Origin: Massariosphaeria phaeospora
Taxonomy: Eukaryota; Ascomycota; Dothideomycetes; Pleosporales
Reading direction: 5' to 3'
Length of the DNA stretch: 64,000 nucleotides
NCBI GenBank assembly: GCA_011032825.1
Contig: JAADJZ010000013.1
Coordinates: 744,001-808,000, forward strand
The notes below the pieces were generated by a model. That model worked only from the letters and a program-made list of their open reading frames with translations. It was not told the origin of the DNA and ran no database searches. Every line of letters begins with the position of its first letter. The stretch's first letter is position 1. The translations under genes were made by a program, and so were the position numbers. Below are positions 34,213-44,096 of this stretch, piece by piece.

Positions 34213-35718
34213 TTATTGATACTGGTAAGGAGGACCATACTGCGGCCCGTATGTCATGTAACTAGTCATAGCGTCCGGGTCTTGGTACATTGATGTTCGG
34301 GGAGAACTTGTAGGCGCTCTCACCGGTGTGTTGGTAAAGCTGATTCGATGACCTGATGGACTATGATGTGGTGCTGTGGGGGCCATTGTGGTGACCGGGG
34401 TATAAGGCGTGTAACTTGCGAAGCTTGGAGTGTCGAGGGTGTTCGAGTAAGCGTTGGGTTGAATCAGGGTTGACATTTGTGGAGCTTGTAGGGATGTTGT
34501 TGACCAGCTCCAATGGGGAGCACTCGATACATTCGGTGGAGCGTATTGTGGTTGCATCTGCTGGTAACTAGAAGCGGTGGGTGTAATATTGTAAGACTCC
34601 TGTGACCAGCTTGTGAAAGGCTGTTCGTCAAGAGACCAGGAGGCGTGGGTTTCAGGTGTAGAGACGTGGGTGTGCGTAGCAAGCAATTCATCGTATATGC
34701 ATGGAGAGTTGGATATCGCATCGTCGTCGGCGGCTGTAGTAGAATCGGGAGTACCAGCTGCCTCGGGTAAAGTAATGCCTTGATTCTGATATCGTCGCAA
34801 CAAAACAGTGTACCTATTTTTGATACAGTTCTTTGAACGTCCGGGGAAGTGCTGCCGCTGTATATCTTTCCAATGTCGACCCAGGGTCTGGACTGCTTCT
34901 AGAAGAATACTATCCTGGTTGCATTCCGGTCAGTAGCTAAAGGGCGGGGGCCAGTTTTCCCCTATTTTGATTGACCGGAAGCTTACTTCGGATTCCCTCC
35001 ACTCACTCCGATCCAATTCAGGGTCAAGTGATTGTTGCCATCGCTTCGCGCATTCTAGACCTTGCCGTTAGAGGGACGCCTTTTGCGGCTAATGACTAAA
35101 CTTACGGTCTGCACTTCGAGATGAAACAACTTGCGCCACTTGCGTCCAGCTGTGCCAGTAATAAGCAAAGAGATATAGAATCGAGAGACAGAGTAGACTT
35201 GTGCATACCGTTGTCCGTACTGCTGAACCCCTCGAGCAAGTTGCAAGTCTTCGCTCTTTGACCATTGTCCCTTCTTTAAACCTCCAGCGACAGAGTTGAA
35301 CCACCTTTTGCGGCAGTCTTTATTCGTTCGCCCAGGCAATGCATTCGCAACACGGCACCTGTGCTTGTTTAGCTTTGGTCCGGTGTATCGTCCTTTAGCA
35401 GACTAACCAGTCTTTTACTTCGCCTTCACTCACTATATTATTCCGTCAGTTCGATGTATTTTCGTTGCTAGGAAATTATATGGACAGAAGAGAAGATCAG
35501 GAAGGGGAAATGGGTACAATAGTCGGGTCACTTCAGAATATCTCAGATGCTGAAGGTACTGCGATGCTTCTTCGGCTGGGGTGTCTTCATTTTGAAGCAA
35601 TCCTCTAACGGACGAACAAGTTGAATTGCTTACTTTGAGCCTCGACCTCTTCGCGAAGCGTTTGGTCTTCCGTTACTGTCCATTTACGGGGCTGTCGTCC
35701 CGTAGACTTCGCTAGCAT
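34213..35718 (-). CDS. Three-repeat Myb-like DNA-binding protein
   Basis: Minus-strand exons 35718-35634, 35432-35408, 35358-35209, 35149-35106, 35054-34987 and 34914-34213, 357 residues. Repeat 1 starts RKWTVTEDQTLREEVEAQ and ends LPGRTNKDCRKRWFNSV; repeat 2 runs KKGQWSKSEDLQLARGVQQY to SADQCAKRWQQSLDPE; repeat 3 is SEWRESEDSILLEAVQTLG to FPGRSKNCIKNRYTVLLRR. The spaced Trp residues and the recognition helices are retained, so DNA binding as in c-Myb-type R1R2R3 proteins is expected. The C-terminal 220 residues are Thr/Pro/Gln/Tyr-rich and may activate transcription. Exons 2 (25 nt) and 4 (44 nt) are micro-exons; the 25-nt one is supported by the Myb sequence it restores (SEGEVKDW). A nuclear regulator with unknown targets. 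Confidence 0.88.
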
Positions 35719-38187
35719 CTTTGAAAGGAGTAGGTGTAAACAACAGAAGAAATGCTGATGTAGAAGTCGGTAAAGGTAAAGGTAAGCGTGGCGTCTGGAT
35801 ATTGGCTAGCGATAGTGACTGTATGATGAGCGAGTGTTGATATGTGAGGATCAGATCTAGAAACGGGAATCTATGGAAGTATTAAAGCTAACCAAATGGA
35901 TGTGGGGTCTCAAGTCTCGTCTGGCCATGCCTGTAGGGTTGGGGAACGGCAGCATTTGGCCTAGGTACAATACTGGCTTGGCGCAAACTGTTTCATACCC
36001 AGCCTAGGTGGACTGCCCGTCGGTTGGCTGGTGAACTCGCCAACGCAGCTGTCCGAGAAATGCGATGTGGACTGTGCGTTGCAGGGAGGCTTTGCAGAGT
36101 GATGGCGGTGGGATAGGGCTGGTGTACCCTTTAACGGCCGCTAACGCGACCTTTTGTCCCACAGCTGGGAAGTCCATGACACCATGGTGTATCCTGGGTA
36201 GGGCTGACCGCTCTATGCCGGCGATGGTCGAGCTCGAGCCCTGTTCTATAAAAACATAAGCTTATTGCTCCACATGCATCTTCAGCTCGGCTCCGATTGC
36301 AGCCGTTAGAGGCGAATGCTTTGCTGAAAGTGCTGGAAGTACTCCGTAACCCGCAACATGTCAACTGTTCGGGTAACGAATAGGCCCCCAAGGAGGCTGG
36401 CTTGTTGCCCCAGTCGCAAAGAGACCACCCTGACGGTCTGATGAATGGAATATGGCCCTAGCCTGCGCCAGACAATAGATCGCCTGAGACCTAGAAGTAT
36501 ATCGCTATAACTGCACGCCGGCGAAAGGAATCGATACTGTAGAAGATGGGAATAGATTAGGCCTCGGTCCGATTTCGGATTAAAGTACTCGATTGGACAA
36601 GCAGGATGCGACATTGACGGTGGGCGTCGGAGCAAAAAGAGGAGTATTCAGCTCTAAACCAGACCTTAGAATAGCTCAATAACTGGCGTCCCATCTAGCG
36701 ATGACGCCAACCAGCTCTCGTTCGGCCGGAGATGCATTCTGAGCGTCCGCCGCCATTCGTCGTTTGGAAGCAGTGTCTGCTGCCGGCTCGTCAAGAGGAG
36801 CGTGCGAATCAGCCAGCCTGAAGCGTGGCAAAAGGTTGAGGAAGCTCTGCTGTGTGGCCCTGATAGGATGTACTTCCGCTGGCTCATACGAGCGGATCAC
36901 TCGAATGACACATCGTCCGGGTTTGTTTTTAGAAATTTCGCTAGGGAGTCGCCGCGCCAATCTGGCAGGGATGTCGAGAGCCGCAGTTCTCGCGACGCTA
37001 CCGTAGCACGCCAGGCCTAGGTAGAACGAAGCTGGCGGAGAACGGTGTATGGTGAGCGCGCGGGGAAGAAGAGAAGCGAGTCGATGTGAAGTGCAAAGGA
37101 GAGGAGAGGTAGCATTCAGTCAGCAGTGCGGTGAACAAGCCGACGCCGACACTCCCACCTAGGGCAAGAGCGACCAGCGCTTAAGCCTGCCCAATGTGGA
37201 ACTACCACCTGCACTTGTTATCGCGAACTGCAACTTGTGACATGGCTACTTTTTCCTCGTATCCGCCACCTGATGCCAGATTGCACTGCTAGCTGGGCTG
37301 TCCAAGAAAAAGGCGGTCTTCACTGTAGCCAACCCACCGCCTTTTGCCTGGCTGACTGCCAGCTGATAGAGTGGATCGTGTAACAACGACACCTCTCAGC
37401 TACCATTTGGCAGCCCAACAACTTGAATGGGCAGACATCACCGCCAGATGGCAGAACGATGAGACAGGCCCTCTCCAGAGCTGACCAGAGACCCAACATG
37501 CAGCCACTCATGATGCACGACAAATGTCCGAACGTTGGGACGTCGGCCCTGATTATGTGAGTTTGGTGATCATCTCAACAACCGCCCCCACCAAACTGTA
37601 TCTCGCAGGGACAGGCTCTGCAACGACTCGAAATGTTTTAATTACACCATATGGCTCTGAGTGGCCCGGAAAGATTGCGCGAGCCTAGTCTAAAGTTGCA
37701 TTGTGCAAAGGCGTAGAAGAACTACATAAGAGGTTCCTGTTCCGAATATGAGGTAGCCTACTCCGTAGACATCATCATCTTCGTTAGAAATGCGTAGCGC
37801 TGACAATCAACATGCACACGATTTCGCTGGGTTTGAGGCTGACTTGCCAACCTCTCGCTAACGCTTTTGATTGGCAGGCGCCTGCGTCCCGCGGTCCAAA
37901 ACCGCTATGTCGGGTGTAGACGTCCGGCTGGGCCTGCTTCAGGCCAATATCTTCAGCGTAGAGATGATGCCCACTGGCCCTTATTGTATGAAGATTTGTC
38001 GGTTGGTGCAACATTCCTCGATTGATGCCCAGGTCGACGATATAAGCCCTACCCACCCAAGACAGTGTTCTGGTACAGGCCGACAATGACTGGGCCAGCT
38101 CGTAGTATTACTTCTGCTAAGACTTGTGCATCGCAGTACTGCGAATGCTACACGTCGTAGCATGCTTGTCCGTTCTTGTAGTGACTC
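35719..38187. other. 2.5-kb intergenic region
   Basis: No confident gene. A minus-strand open frame (about 37080-36676) ends in RWDASY and has balanced composition, but no start context or splice support, so it is not called. Two TACTCCGTA motifs occur (36340, 37759). Confidence 0.5.
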
Positions 38188-38978
38188 TCAGGTCTTCCCC
38201 ACTAGTCTCTTCGCCTTTTCCAGCAGAACTGTGCTTTCCCGGCCAAGCTTCCTCTTGCCGTCCGGCCCTCCTCTAGCTTTGGCCATGGTCTTGCGGAAGC
38301 GCTCCCGCTCCGCTAGTCTCCTCTGTCGTTCCTTTTCCGATTCCTCTCGGAACCTCTGGCGAGCTTCTGCTTCGTCCCTGCGCTGCTGTGCGAGTTGCTC
38401 CTCCTTCTGGAAGGGTTGTGTGCGCGGTCGTTTCTGCCTCCGGTCGAATTTATGGTTCAACTGTGACTCAGGCTCTGGCGACTCCTCCTCCAGTAGCTTC
38501 ACACGGTCAGGGTGCGGGGCTAGGCTTGGTTCAGGGACGGGCTCGGTAGGTTCGGCAGGCTCGGTGTGTTCGTGTGTCGCTTCGGTCGAATGCTCCTCTC
38601 GGTCATAAACACTCTTCTGCACTGTGGTCCCCTCTCGAGTCTTTAGTTTTGCGTACTGCTTCTTTACTTTGGCTTTGTGGATCAGATCCTTTTTGATCTT
38701 TTGCACTGCAGACCGATTAGCATCTTGGTTCAACAAGTAACGCGACACCCCCAAGACGTTGTTGCAAGCACGTTGCAATTTACAGAGTAACCGATAGAGC
38801 GCAAGAGGTTGCATGTGCTGGATTTGTAGTAGGACTGTGTGTGTAAGAAGAAAAGTCGCGACTTACCCTTCCGCTTGTAAGTACCGTCGGGCAGGTTCGC
38901 GGGGCCAACGGAAAAGCCCTTGTTCTGTTTCTTTGCGGGCCTGGCCGTGTCGCCTTCGTGGGGTCGCTTTGGGGCCAT
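38188..38978 (-). CDS. fyv7: rRNA-processing protein Fyv7
   Basis: Minus-strand exons 38978-38867 and 38705-38188, 209 residues. Joined, they read [29 protein letters not shown], the conserved N-terminal block of Fyv7, and the C-terminal half is a long charged helix ([18 protein letters not shown] and following) ending in basic [18 protein letters not shown]. Yeast Fyv7 is a small nucleolar protein needed for 35S pre-rRNA cleavage and 40S production. The 161-nt intron has a GATGCTAATC branch site 11 nt before the CTGCAG acceptor. An upstream in-frame Met (39014 region) would add 12 residues; 38978 gives the usual MAPKRPHEG start. Divergent from the Atos-family gene. Confidence 0.88.
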
Positions 38979-39470
38979 GTTGAGGTCGGTATGCGCTGTG
39001 CTGGCGTGGGTCACCGCCTGGTGCTGGTGGCCCAGAAAAGACGTCGAGGGGAAAGTTAGTTGGCGCGTCTTGGCGCTAAAAGCGGGACCAGTGCCCTGTG
39101 CCCTGTGCCTCCTGGAGAGGAGTCACACCTCATGAGCTCTGCCAGGTGGCTTCACACGTCACACGCATCCCGACAGCAGAACTCACTAACCCAACACCAA
39201 CAACAACAGACCCGTGCACAGTGCCCATCTGTACTAACTACCTAGGCCATCGTGCAGCAGCGGAGCGGTATTTTGCATCGTCTGACCTCTGGCGAGCACG
39301 CAGGCGCTGCCGGGAGTGGTTATCGGCGGGCGGAGCAGTGATTGCAGGGTTCCGAGCTTCGTCTTTGTCCAAGCCTAGCGCGCGTCATCATCCACTAACT
39401 TGCCGCAGTCCTCCGCGACTCTTAAGCTTGACAACCACTGCTGGACGCTGGTGTGCCCTCAATAGACATC
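38979..39470. promoter_or_regulatory. Divergent intergenic region (fyv7 / Atos-family)
   Basis: 492 bases between two start codons. No distinct motif beyond moderate GC; no ORF supported. Confidence 0.4.
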
Positions 39471-41471
39471 ATGGTTGCAAATGTCAACCTTCCCCTCGGT
39501 CCGAAGCCCCCTACTATTAACCCAGAACATAAGCCACCCGTGTTTCATCGTGTGGAATTGATCGAGCGGCTCAAAAGAGGAAACAGCCCTTCATGGCAGC
39601 AGCTCCAAAGAGTGAGTCCTTACCAGCTTCATTATCGTAACCCTGGGCATATACCACTGACCTCTCTACAGAACAGCAGCTCTCATGAAGCCTCTGGCCC
39701 GGCATCTCCAGATCGGCCAAACACCCCACGCCTGCCCTCTACCGACCCGAGAACATCACCGCCGTCTACTCCTGACTCACTACGAGCTCATGCTTTGGCA
39801 GGGTATGAAATCGAACGTCCCAAGTCGGCTCTACACTCTGGAGATTTTAGTGAAAAGAAGAGCGACACGGGCTCGAACAAAGCATCTTCCCCTCGGGAAA
39901 CTACATTAGCTACCTCGCCTGTGGCTCCATGGCATCATTCGTTCCCAGCAGCAGCACAGCCGCCGATTCATTCCGACGTGCCTTTCTCTTTCCGGGACGC
40001 CCTGAACTATGAGTCCCGGGTCGCTAGCCGATCACGAGCGGTGTCCCAGTCGTCAGCATCCTTTGTCTTCATGCCTCCAACAAGCCCGCTTGTCCAGCAA
40101 TCGAACAACGCAGATCTAGACTTTTCTCCAATGACAAGCTCCAGACAACCATCGAGAAGCCCCGAGAGAGATACTAGACGCCACACCTTTTCGCCTCATT
40201 CGTTCCAAACGTCGAGGTCCGCACAGATGTCGAGATCTACGCCTGGAACTCCTGCGGCTCGATCTTTGAGGAGAGAAGGAGCTTTCCCCTACCAAGCCCA
40301 TCAACCAAGGCGGTCACTCACTTCGTTCAGTCAATTCCAACCCCATTCCAACCCGCAGAGTCCACAACTAAATTCCCGGCCCCCGTCTTACCCGTCAGAG
40401 GCATCTCCACTGCACCATGCCTCAATGGTTGGATCTTACGAAGAGTCAATTCTACGCGGGAGAATGTCTACTACACCTTCCCGTCCTCTAAACTTCGTGG
40501 CGAAGATTGGCGTTCTTGGGCGAGGAGACTGTAAGTCAAACTTGAAATGTCCACCCCATGTAACGGTGCCGTTCCCTGCTGTCTTCTACAGCTACAATAC
40601 AGGAACAGACAATACTCCCAGTCCGTATGTCGGACTCATAGATCTTGAAAACTCACTCCCTTCTCCTGGGGACAACGGGGAGACGGGTAAACGAAAACGG
40701 CGACAGCCCAACCTCAGTCCCTCTCGGGATGGCCTCGACTTTGTCGCTAGTCACGAGGAAGATGCTAGTCGATCTAGCGAGGGTATGCGACGGCGGGAAA
40801 AGAAGAAGAGAAGATCTACGTCACCCAAAGCTCCTCTAGGTGGAAGCTATCGCATACCACAGCAAGGACAACTGCAAATCGTACTCAAGAATCCCAACAA
40901 AACCGCTGTCAAGTTGTTCCTCGTACCATACGATCTAACCGACATGGAACCGGGTCAAAAGACATTTATCAGACAGCGGAGTTACTCAGCCGGACCTATT
41001 ATCGATATGCCTTTGTCATCCCGTAAAAACCTCGGTACAGATCGGCCGGAAGCTGCGCTCAGTAATTCCGATGACCCAAACGATCGACCCACCCTTCGAT
41101 ACTTGATCCATTTACATATTTGTTGTCCTTCGAAGAATCGATTCTACCTGTACAAAAGCATTCGAGTCGTCTTCGCCAACCGCGTGCCCGATGGGAAAGA
41201 AAAGCTTCGAAATGAAATTCAGTTACCGGAGCCACGATACAGCACATACAAGGCCACCCGGGACTCCTTCGGTTCACAGTCGATATCATCAGCTGCGGCA
41301 CAGTTGTCAGCCGAGAAGACATCCAGGCGTCGGAGCGCCGGTTTCTCGCTCTCTCACCAGGCGTACGATCAAATGGACGGTTTAAGACAATATCCCGCCC
41401 TTCCACCCCCTGCAGTCCAGTTCACCGGTGGTCCGTTGCATCCCTCCACCCACTACGACTCATCTTGTTGA
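39471..41471 (+). CDS. Atos-family protein (DUF4210 plus C-terminal chromosome-segregation domain)
   Basis: Exons 39471-39611 and 39672-41471 give 646 residues. The first 290 residues are Ser/Pro-rich. Two conserved blocks follow: LNFVAKIGVLGRGDC through CPPHVTVPFPAVFYSY (about 325-360) and SPYVGLIDLE, then a basic spacer and GQLQIVLKNPNKTAVKLFLV with PYDLTDMEPGQKTFIRQRSY (about 445-490), ending with HLHICCPSKNRFYLYKSIRV. This pairing is that of the Atos family (fungal meiotic chromosome-segregation proteins, animal FAM214). In animals Atos acts as a nuclear transcription regulator; the fungal role is less clear. The 60-nt intron is a multiple of three without stops and so could be retained. 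A second GTAAGT to CTACAG segment at 40531-40591 looks like an intron but encodes part of the conserved block, so I keep it as coding. Confidence 0.88.
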   Translation: MVANVNLPLGPKPPTINPEHKPPVFHRVELIERLKRGNSPSWQQLQRVSPYQLHYRNPGHIPLTSLQNSSSHEASGPASPDRPNTPRLPSTDPRTSPPSTPDSLRAHALAGYEIERPKSALHSGDFSEKKSDTGSNKASSPRETTLATSPVAPWHHSFPAAAQPPIHSDVPFSFRDALNYESRVASRSRAVSQSSASFVFMPPTSPLVQQSNNADLDFSPMTSSRQPSRSPERDTRRHTFSPHSFQTSRSAQMSRSTPGTPAARSLRREGAFPYQAHQPRRSLTSFSQFQPHSNPQSPQLNSRPPSYPSEASPLHHASMVGSYEESILRGRMSTTPSRPLNFVAKIGVLGRGDCKSNLKCPPHVTVPFPAVFYSYNTGTDNTPSPYVGLIDLENSLPSPGDNGETGKRKRRQPNLSPSRDGLDFVASHEEDASRSSEGMRRREKKKRRSTSPKAPLGGSYRIPQQGQLQIVLKNPNKTAVKLFLVPYDLTDMEPGQKTFIRQRSYSAGPIIDMPLSSRKNLGTDRPEAALSNSDDPNDRPTLRYLIHLHICCPSKNRFYLYKSIRVVFANRVPDGKEKLRNEIQLPEPRYSTYKATRDSFGSQSISSAAAQLSAEKTSRRRSAGFSLSHQAYDQMDGLRQYPALPPPAVQFTGGPLHPSTHYDSSC

Positions 41472-41889
41472 TTGCGGGAATGTTGGTGAAGGGGTTTGGG
41501 TGATGTGTTTGTCTGACTGATTGGTTGGCGGGAAAAGAGTACGATTTGTGTATGTTGTACGAGCTAGACGAGAATAGACAAGAATAGACAGAATAGAAGT
41601 GTTTCACAATGACAATCGTTCGCATAATGAGCTTTGCGAGATACATGTGATGCCTGGACAAATGACGCTTGTCGCTGTTCGCGAAAGCCGGCTCACTGAT
41701 ACTCCTTACCTAGACAGGTTAGCGCTCTCGCGTCATCACGTGGACCATCCTAGCGTGTCGCGTACAACTTTCGTCCAGTCTTCCCCTCCGAATCCATCTC
41801 TATTCCATCTTTCCCGACTCAACATCGTTGATACATACACTGAAGAGACTACTCGCTATTGATCAGACAAATCACCTCATACACATCAG
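41472..41889. other. Intergenic with dispersed repeat copy A
   Basis: 3' flank of the Atos-family gene, then a CT-rich stretch and the repeat at 41847-41882 immediately before the next pseudogene. Confidence 0.5.
41847..41882 (+). repeat. Dispersed 36-bp repeat, copy A
   Basis: GACTACTCGCTATTGATCAG and the next 16 bases match 61172-61207 with 4 differences, and the first 17 match 18438 exactly. Confidence 0.75.
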
Positions 41890-43285
41890 ATGGGAGACCG
41901 CTTCTACACATCAGATGGCAGACGAATGTACCGTGGACTTCATGATGAATGGCTTGACCGACCATGGGTCGCGAAGAGGCGTAGGGATGTCAAGACAGAC
42001 GACCTGTTGACTCCTATGTCCGTCGCTGATATCACTGATCTCCTCTCCCCATGGAGTCCCTCGCTTTTGGGAGATGTCAACATCATGGCGCAAACATTGC
42101 GTACGGTAATTGGACAGTAGGAGAGCCTTGCACACTTCACCAATGGCGACAGGAGTAAGAAGCACGCGGAACTTCAACATGCTAAACAGCAGGTGAAAAA
42201 CGGCAAGAGTGGGGTTTCGTTAGCTCTTTCCGAATGCTTGACAAAGCTGAACACTGCGTTGCACAATACCAACTTATGGGCTGCAAGAGCGAATTACCTT
42301 ACTTTGCACCAAGGGGACTGGTGGGAGGGCGCAAACATTTTCTCTGCCGGTATGTGTGGAACCTTGTAATCTTCTCTGTTTGTACGCAAAAGGACCGGAG
42401 TGAAGTATTCTCTGACTTATGTTTAGAAATACCCGAGCTTGTTCTACAGAGAGCATTCTTAGATTCACCCCCAGCGGATCCAGAATCTTATGTTAGGTAT
42501 CTCGAAAGGCAGATATCTCTTACCGTTCATGATATCAAGCATGGAAAGTACATGTGGACAAGGATAAAGGTGTTCCTTAGTCGGCTTCAGCAAGAAGTTC
42601 AACGGGTCAGGCTCATGAAAAATTCCTACTGCCATGCATTCCGGCTATGTATCACGCTGATCCTCGACATCCTCCTCCTAGATCCTGAGCATCTCCCACT
42701 ATGCTTCAAGGCTAATACCAGGGGCGAAGTCATTGTAACCCTGCGCCCCATCCGTGGTAGGTTCCTTAAGGAATCACAGCCCAAGTCTGTCTCGGCAGAA
42801 GAGATGGAACCCGCTCCCTATCTCGATCTTGTTGGCGCTGCTCGTCGGGTGCGGAATGCAATCTTTGACTACAATTGTGTCAGGAGCGACTGCGCACATG
42901 AGCGCCTCCAAAGTATCATGGCTCTTCTTCTGGACAGCGCTGAGATGGAAATTCGTTACAACGCACTGTTGATGGTCGGCTACCAGCAGAGCTTGCGGAA
43001 CTAGTCGCGGAAGCCACTCTGGTCGAGGAAGAGATCCCGTCTCTAAAAGCTGAGCAAAGCCTTTTATTTGATCGACTGGTATGGGATGACGAGAGTGGGC
43101 GGAAGTACCTAAGCCAGAGTTACCTGAATCGCAAGTGCACATGCGACATAATCCGCAGGAGTCGAGGCGACAACTCGGCGGATTATCCTTCGTCCGATAC
43201 CGACTCAGATTGCTCTTACGACCCGGCCGACTTGGAAAATAAAATTGATGATAAACTACGACTATTAGCGATGCAAGGAAAATGA
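41890..43285 (+). pseudogene. Uncharacterised gene with in-frame TAG and a frameshift
   Basis: The frame from ATG 41890 (MGDRFYTSDGRRMYRGLHDE) meets a TAG at 42118-42120 after IGQ, but continues protein-like in the same frame (ESLAHFTNGDRSKKHAELQH, then NLWAARANYLTLHQGDWWEG) to a good donor at 42350. A 77-nt intron to 42426 joins in phase to EIPELVLQRAFLDSPP and 180 further residues rich in Leu/Arg. At about 42964 the protein-like frame shifts by one: the old frame soon stops, while the new one continues as DGRLPAELAELVAEATLVEE and ends acidic at a TGA, 43283-43285. The TAG fits CAG-to-TAG. No intron length plausible for this genome removes either defect. Family not recognised. Confidence 0.6.
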
Positions 43286-43505
43286 TATAGTGGTGGTCGC
43301 AGTGGCGTGGTGAAGATGTAAGGGTACACGTGAATTTTCTTCGAGGACATAAAAGCAATTTAACTGCAGGCTACCACGCTGGAATGGGGCAAGGGAGAAC
43401 ACCGAGAGAATATGGAAAATCAGGCTCCTTTTCTACACAGGTACACGGGACAACAGTTGAGAAGGCGCGTCTAGCGACGTGCGCATAGCTTGATTTTACT
43501 CGTGA
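43286..43505. other. Short spacer with possible first exon of the next gene
   Basis: One frame from ATG at about 43402 reads MENQAPFLHRYTGQQLRRRV then TAG. It may belong to the next, poorly resolved gene. Confidence 0.25.
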
Positions 43506-44068
43506 AAGCATATCGCAACTTTTACATGTCGTCTATGCACCAAACGTGAGCACGACGAATACGACCGCTTTTTCACCGGTCACTTTCGCCAGGCTACGTA
43601 TGGGTCGAGGCTTTCCATGGAACTGCTTGTGGACATGCAAATTTGGTTCAGAAAGTGAGTCTGCTGGTGGATTATCATTACCATCGCTTATTTTTTGCCT
43701 TTGTCGGTATTCTACGATTCAAATCTGATGAGGTATTAAATGAATAGGTCGGGCTATGGATGTCAGTGGTATTTTAGGGGTAATGAAAAATGATGCTCTA
43801 TGGAGCTAATTTGTATGGAGTAAATTTTGGTAGTGATTACGACAAAGAGCATGTCTCAGTGCATGACAATACATTCATGTCGAATCACAGTTCCTACGCC
43901 TACCCCAACAAATCCCAGAAGTATGTCTGGACTATCATGCGCGAGGAAGTCTTCAAGCACCGGAACTGGCTCGACAAGGACAAAGTTGACGACGCCGTGC
44001 GCTTCTCGGACCAGATCTGCGCTGCTGTCGACTTGTGCTCCCGTTTGGATGACTGCCCCGAGTGGTAA
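43506..44068 (+). CDS. Uncharacterised gene, 3' part, exon structure unresolved
   Basis: The last exon is the best supported part: from about 43834 one frame encodes DYDKEHVSVHDNTFMSNHSS and continues through KSQKYVWTIMREEVFKHRNW to DLCSRLDDCPEW and a TAA. Upstream, the frame at 43506-43654 reads REHDEYDRFFTGHFRQATYG and SMELLVDMQIWFR and ends at a GTGAGT donor at 43655; joining to the acceptor at 43833 keeps frame and has a GCTAAT branch site. No in-frame ATG precedes 43617, and other donor/acceptor pairs are possible (for example an intron 43546-43595). Whether the gene is intact or a decayed neighbour of the pseudogene upstream cannot be decided. No family recognised. Confidence 0.35.
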
Positions 44069-44096
44069 ATAGTAGGGGGAGCCTCACAGTGTACAA

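Noticed and set aside
36676..37080. Minus-strand open frame ending RWDASY
   Set aside because: Balanced composition, but no ATG in good context, no recognised domain and no paired exon.
43748..43835. One-base deletion in the A5 run at 43786-43790 as proof of a pseudogene
   Set aside because: An alternative acceptor at 43833 with a GCTAAT branch site keeps frame without any deletion, so decay is not required.
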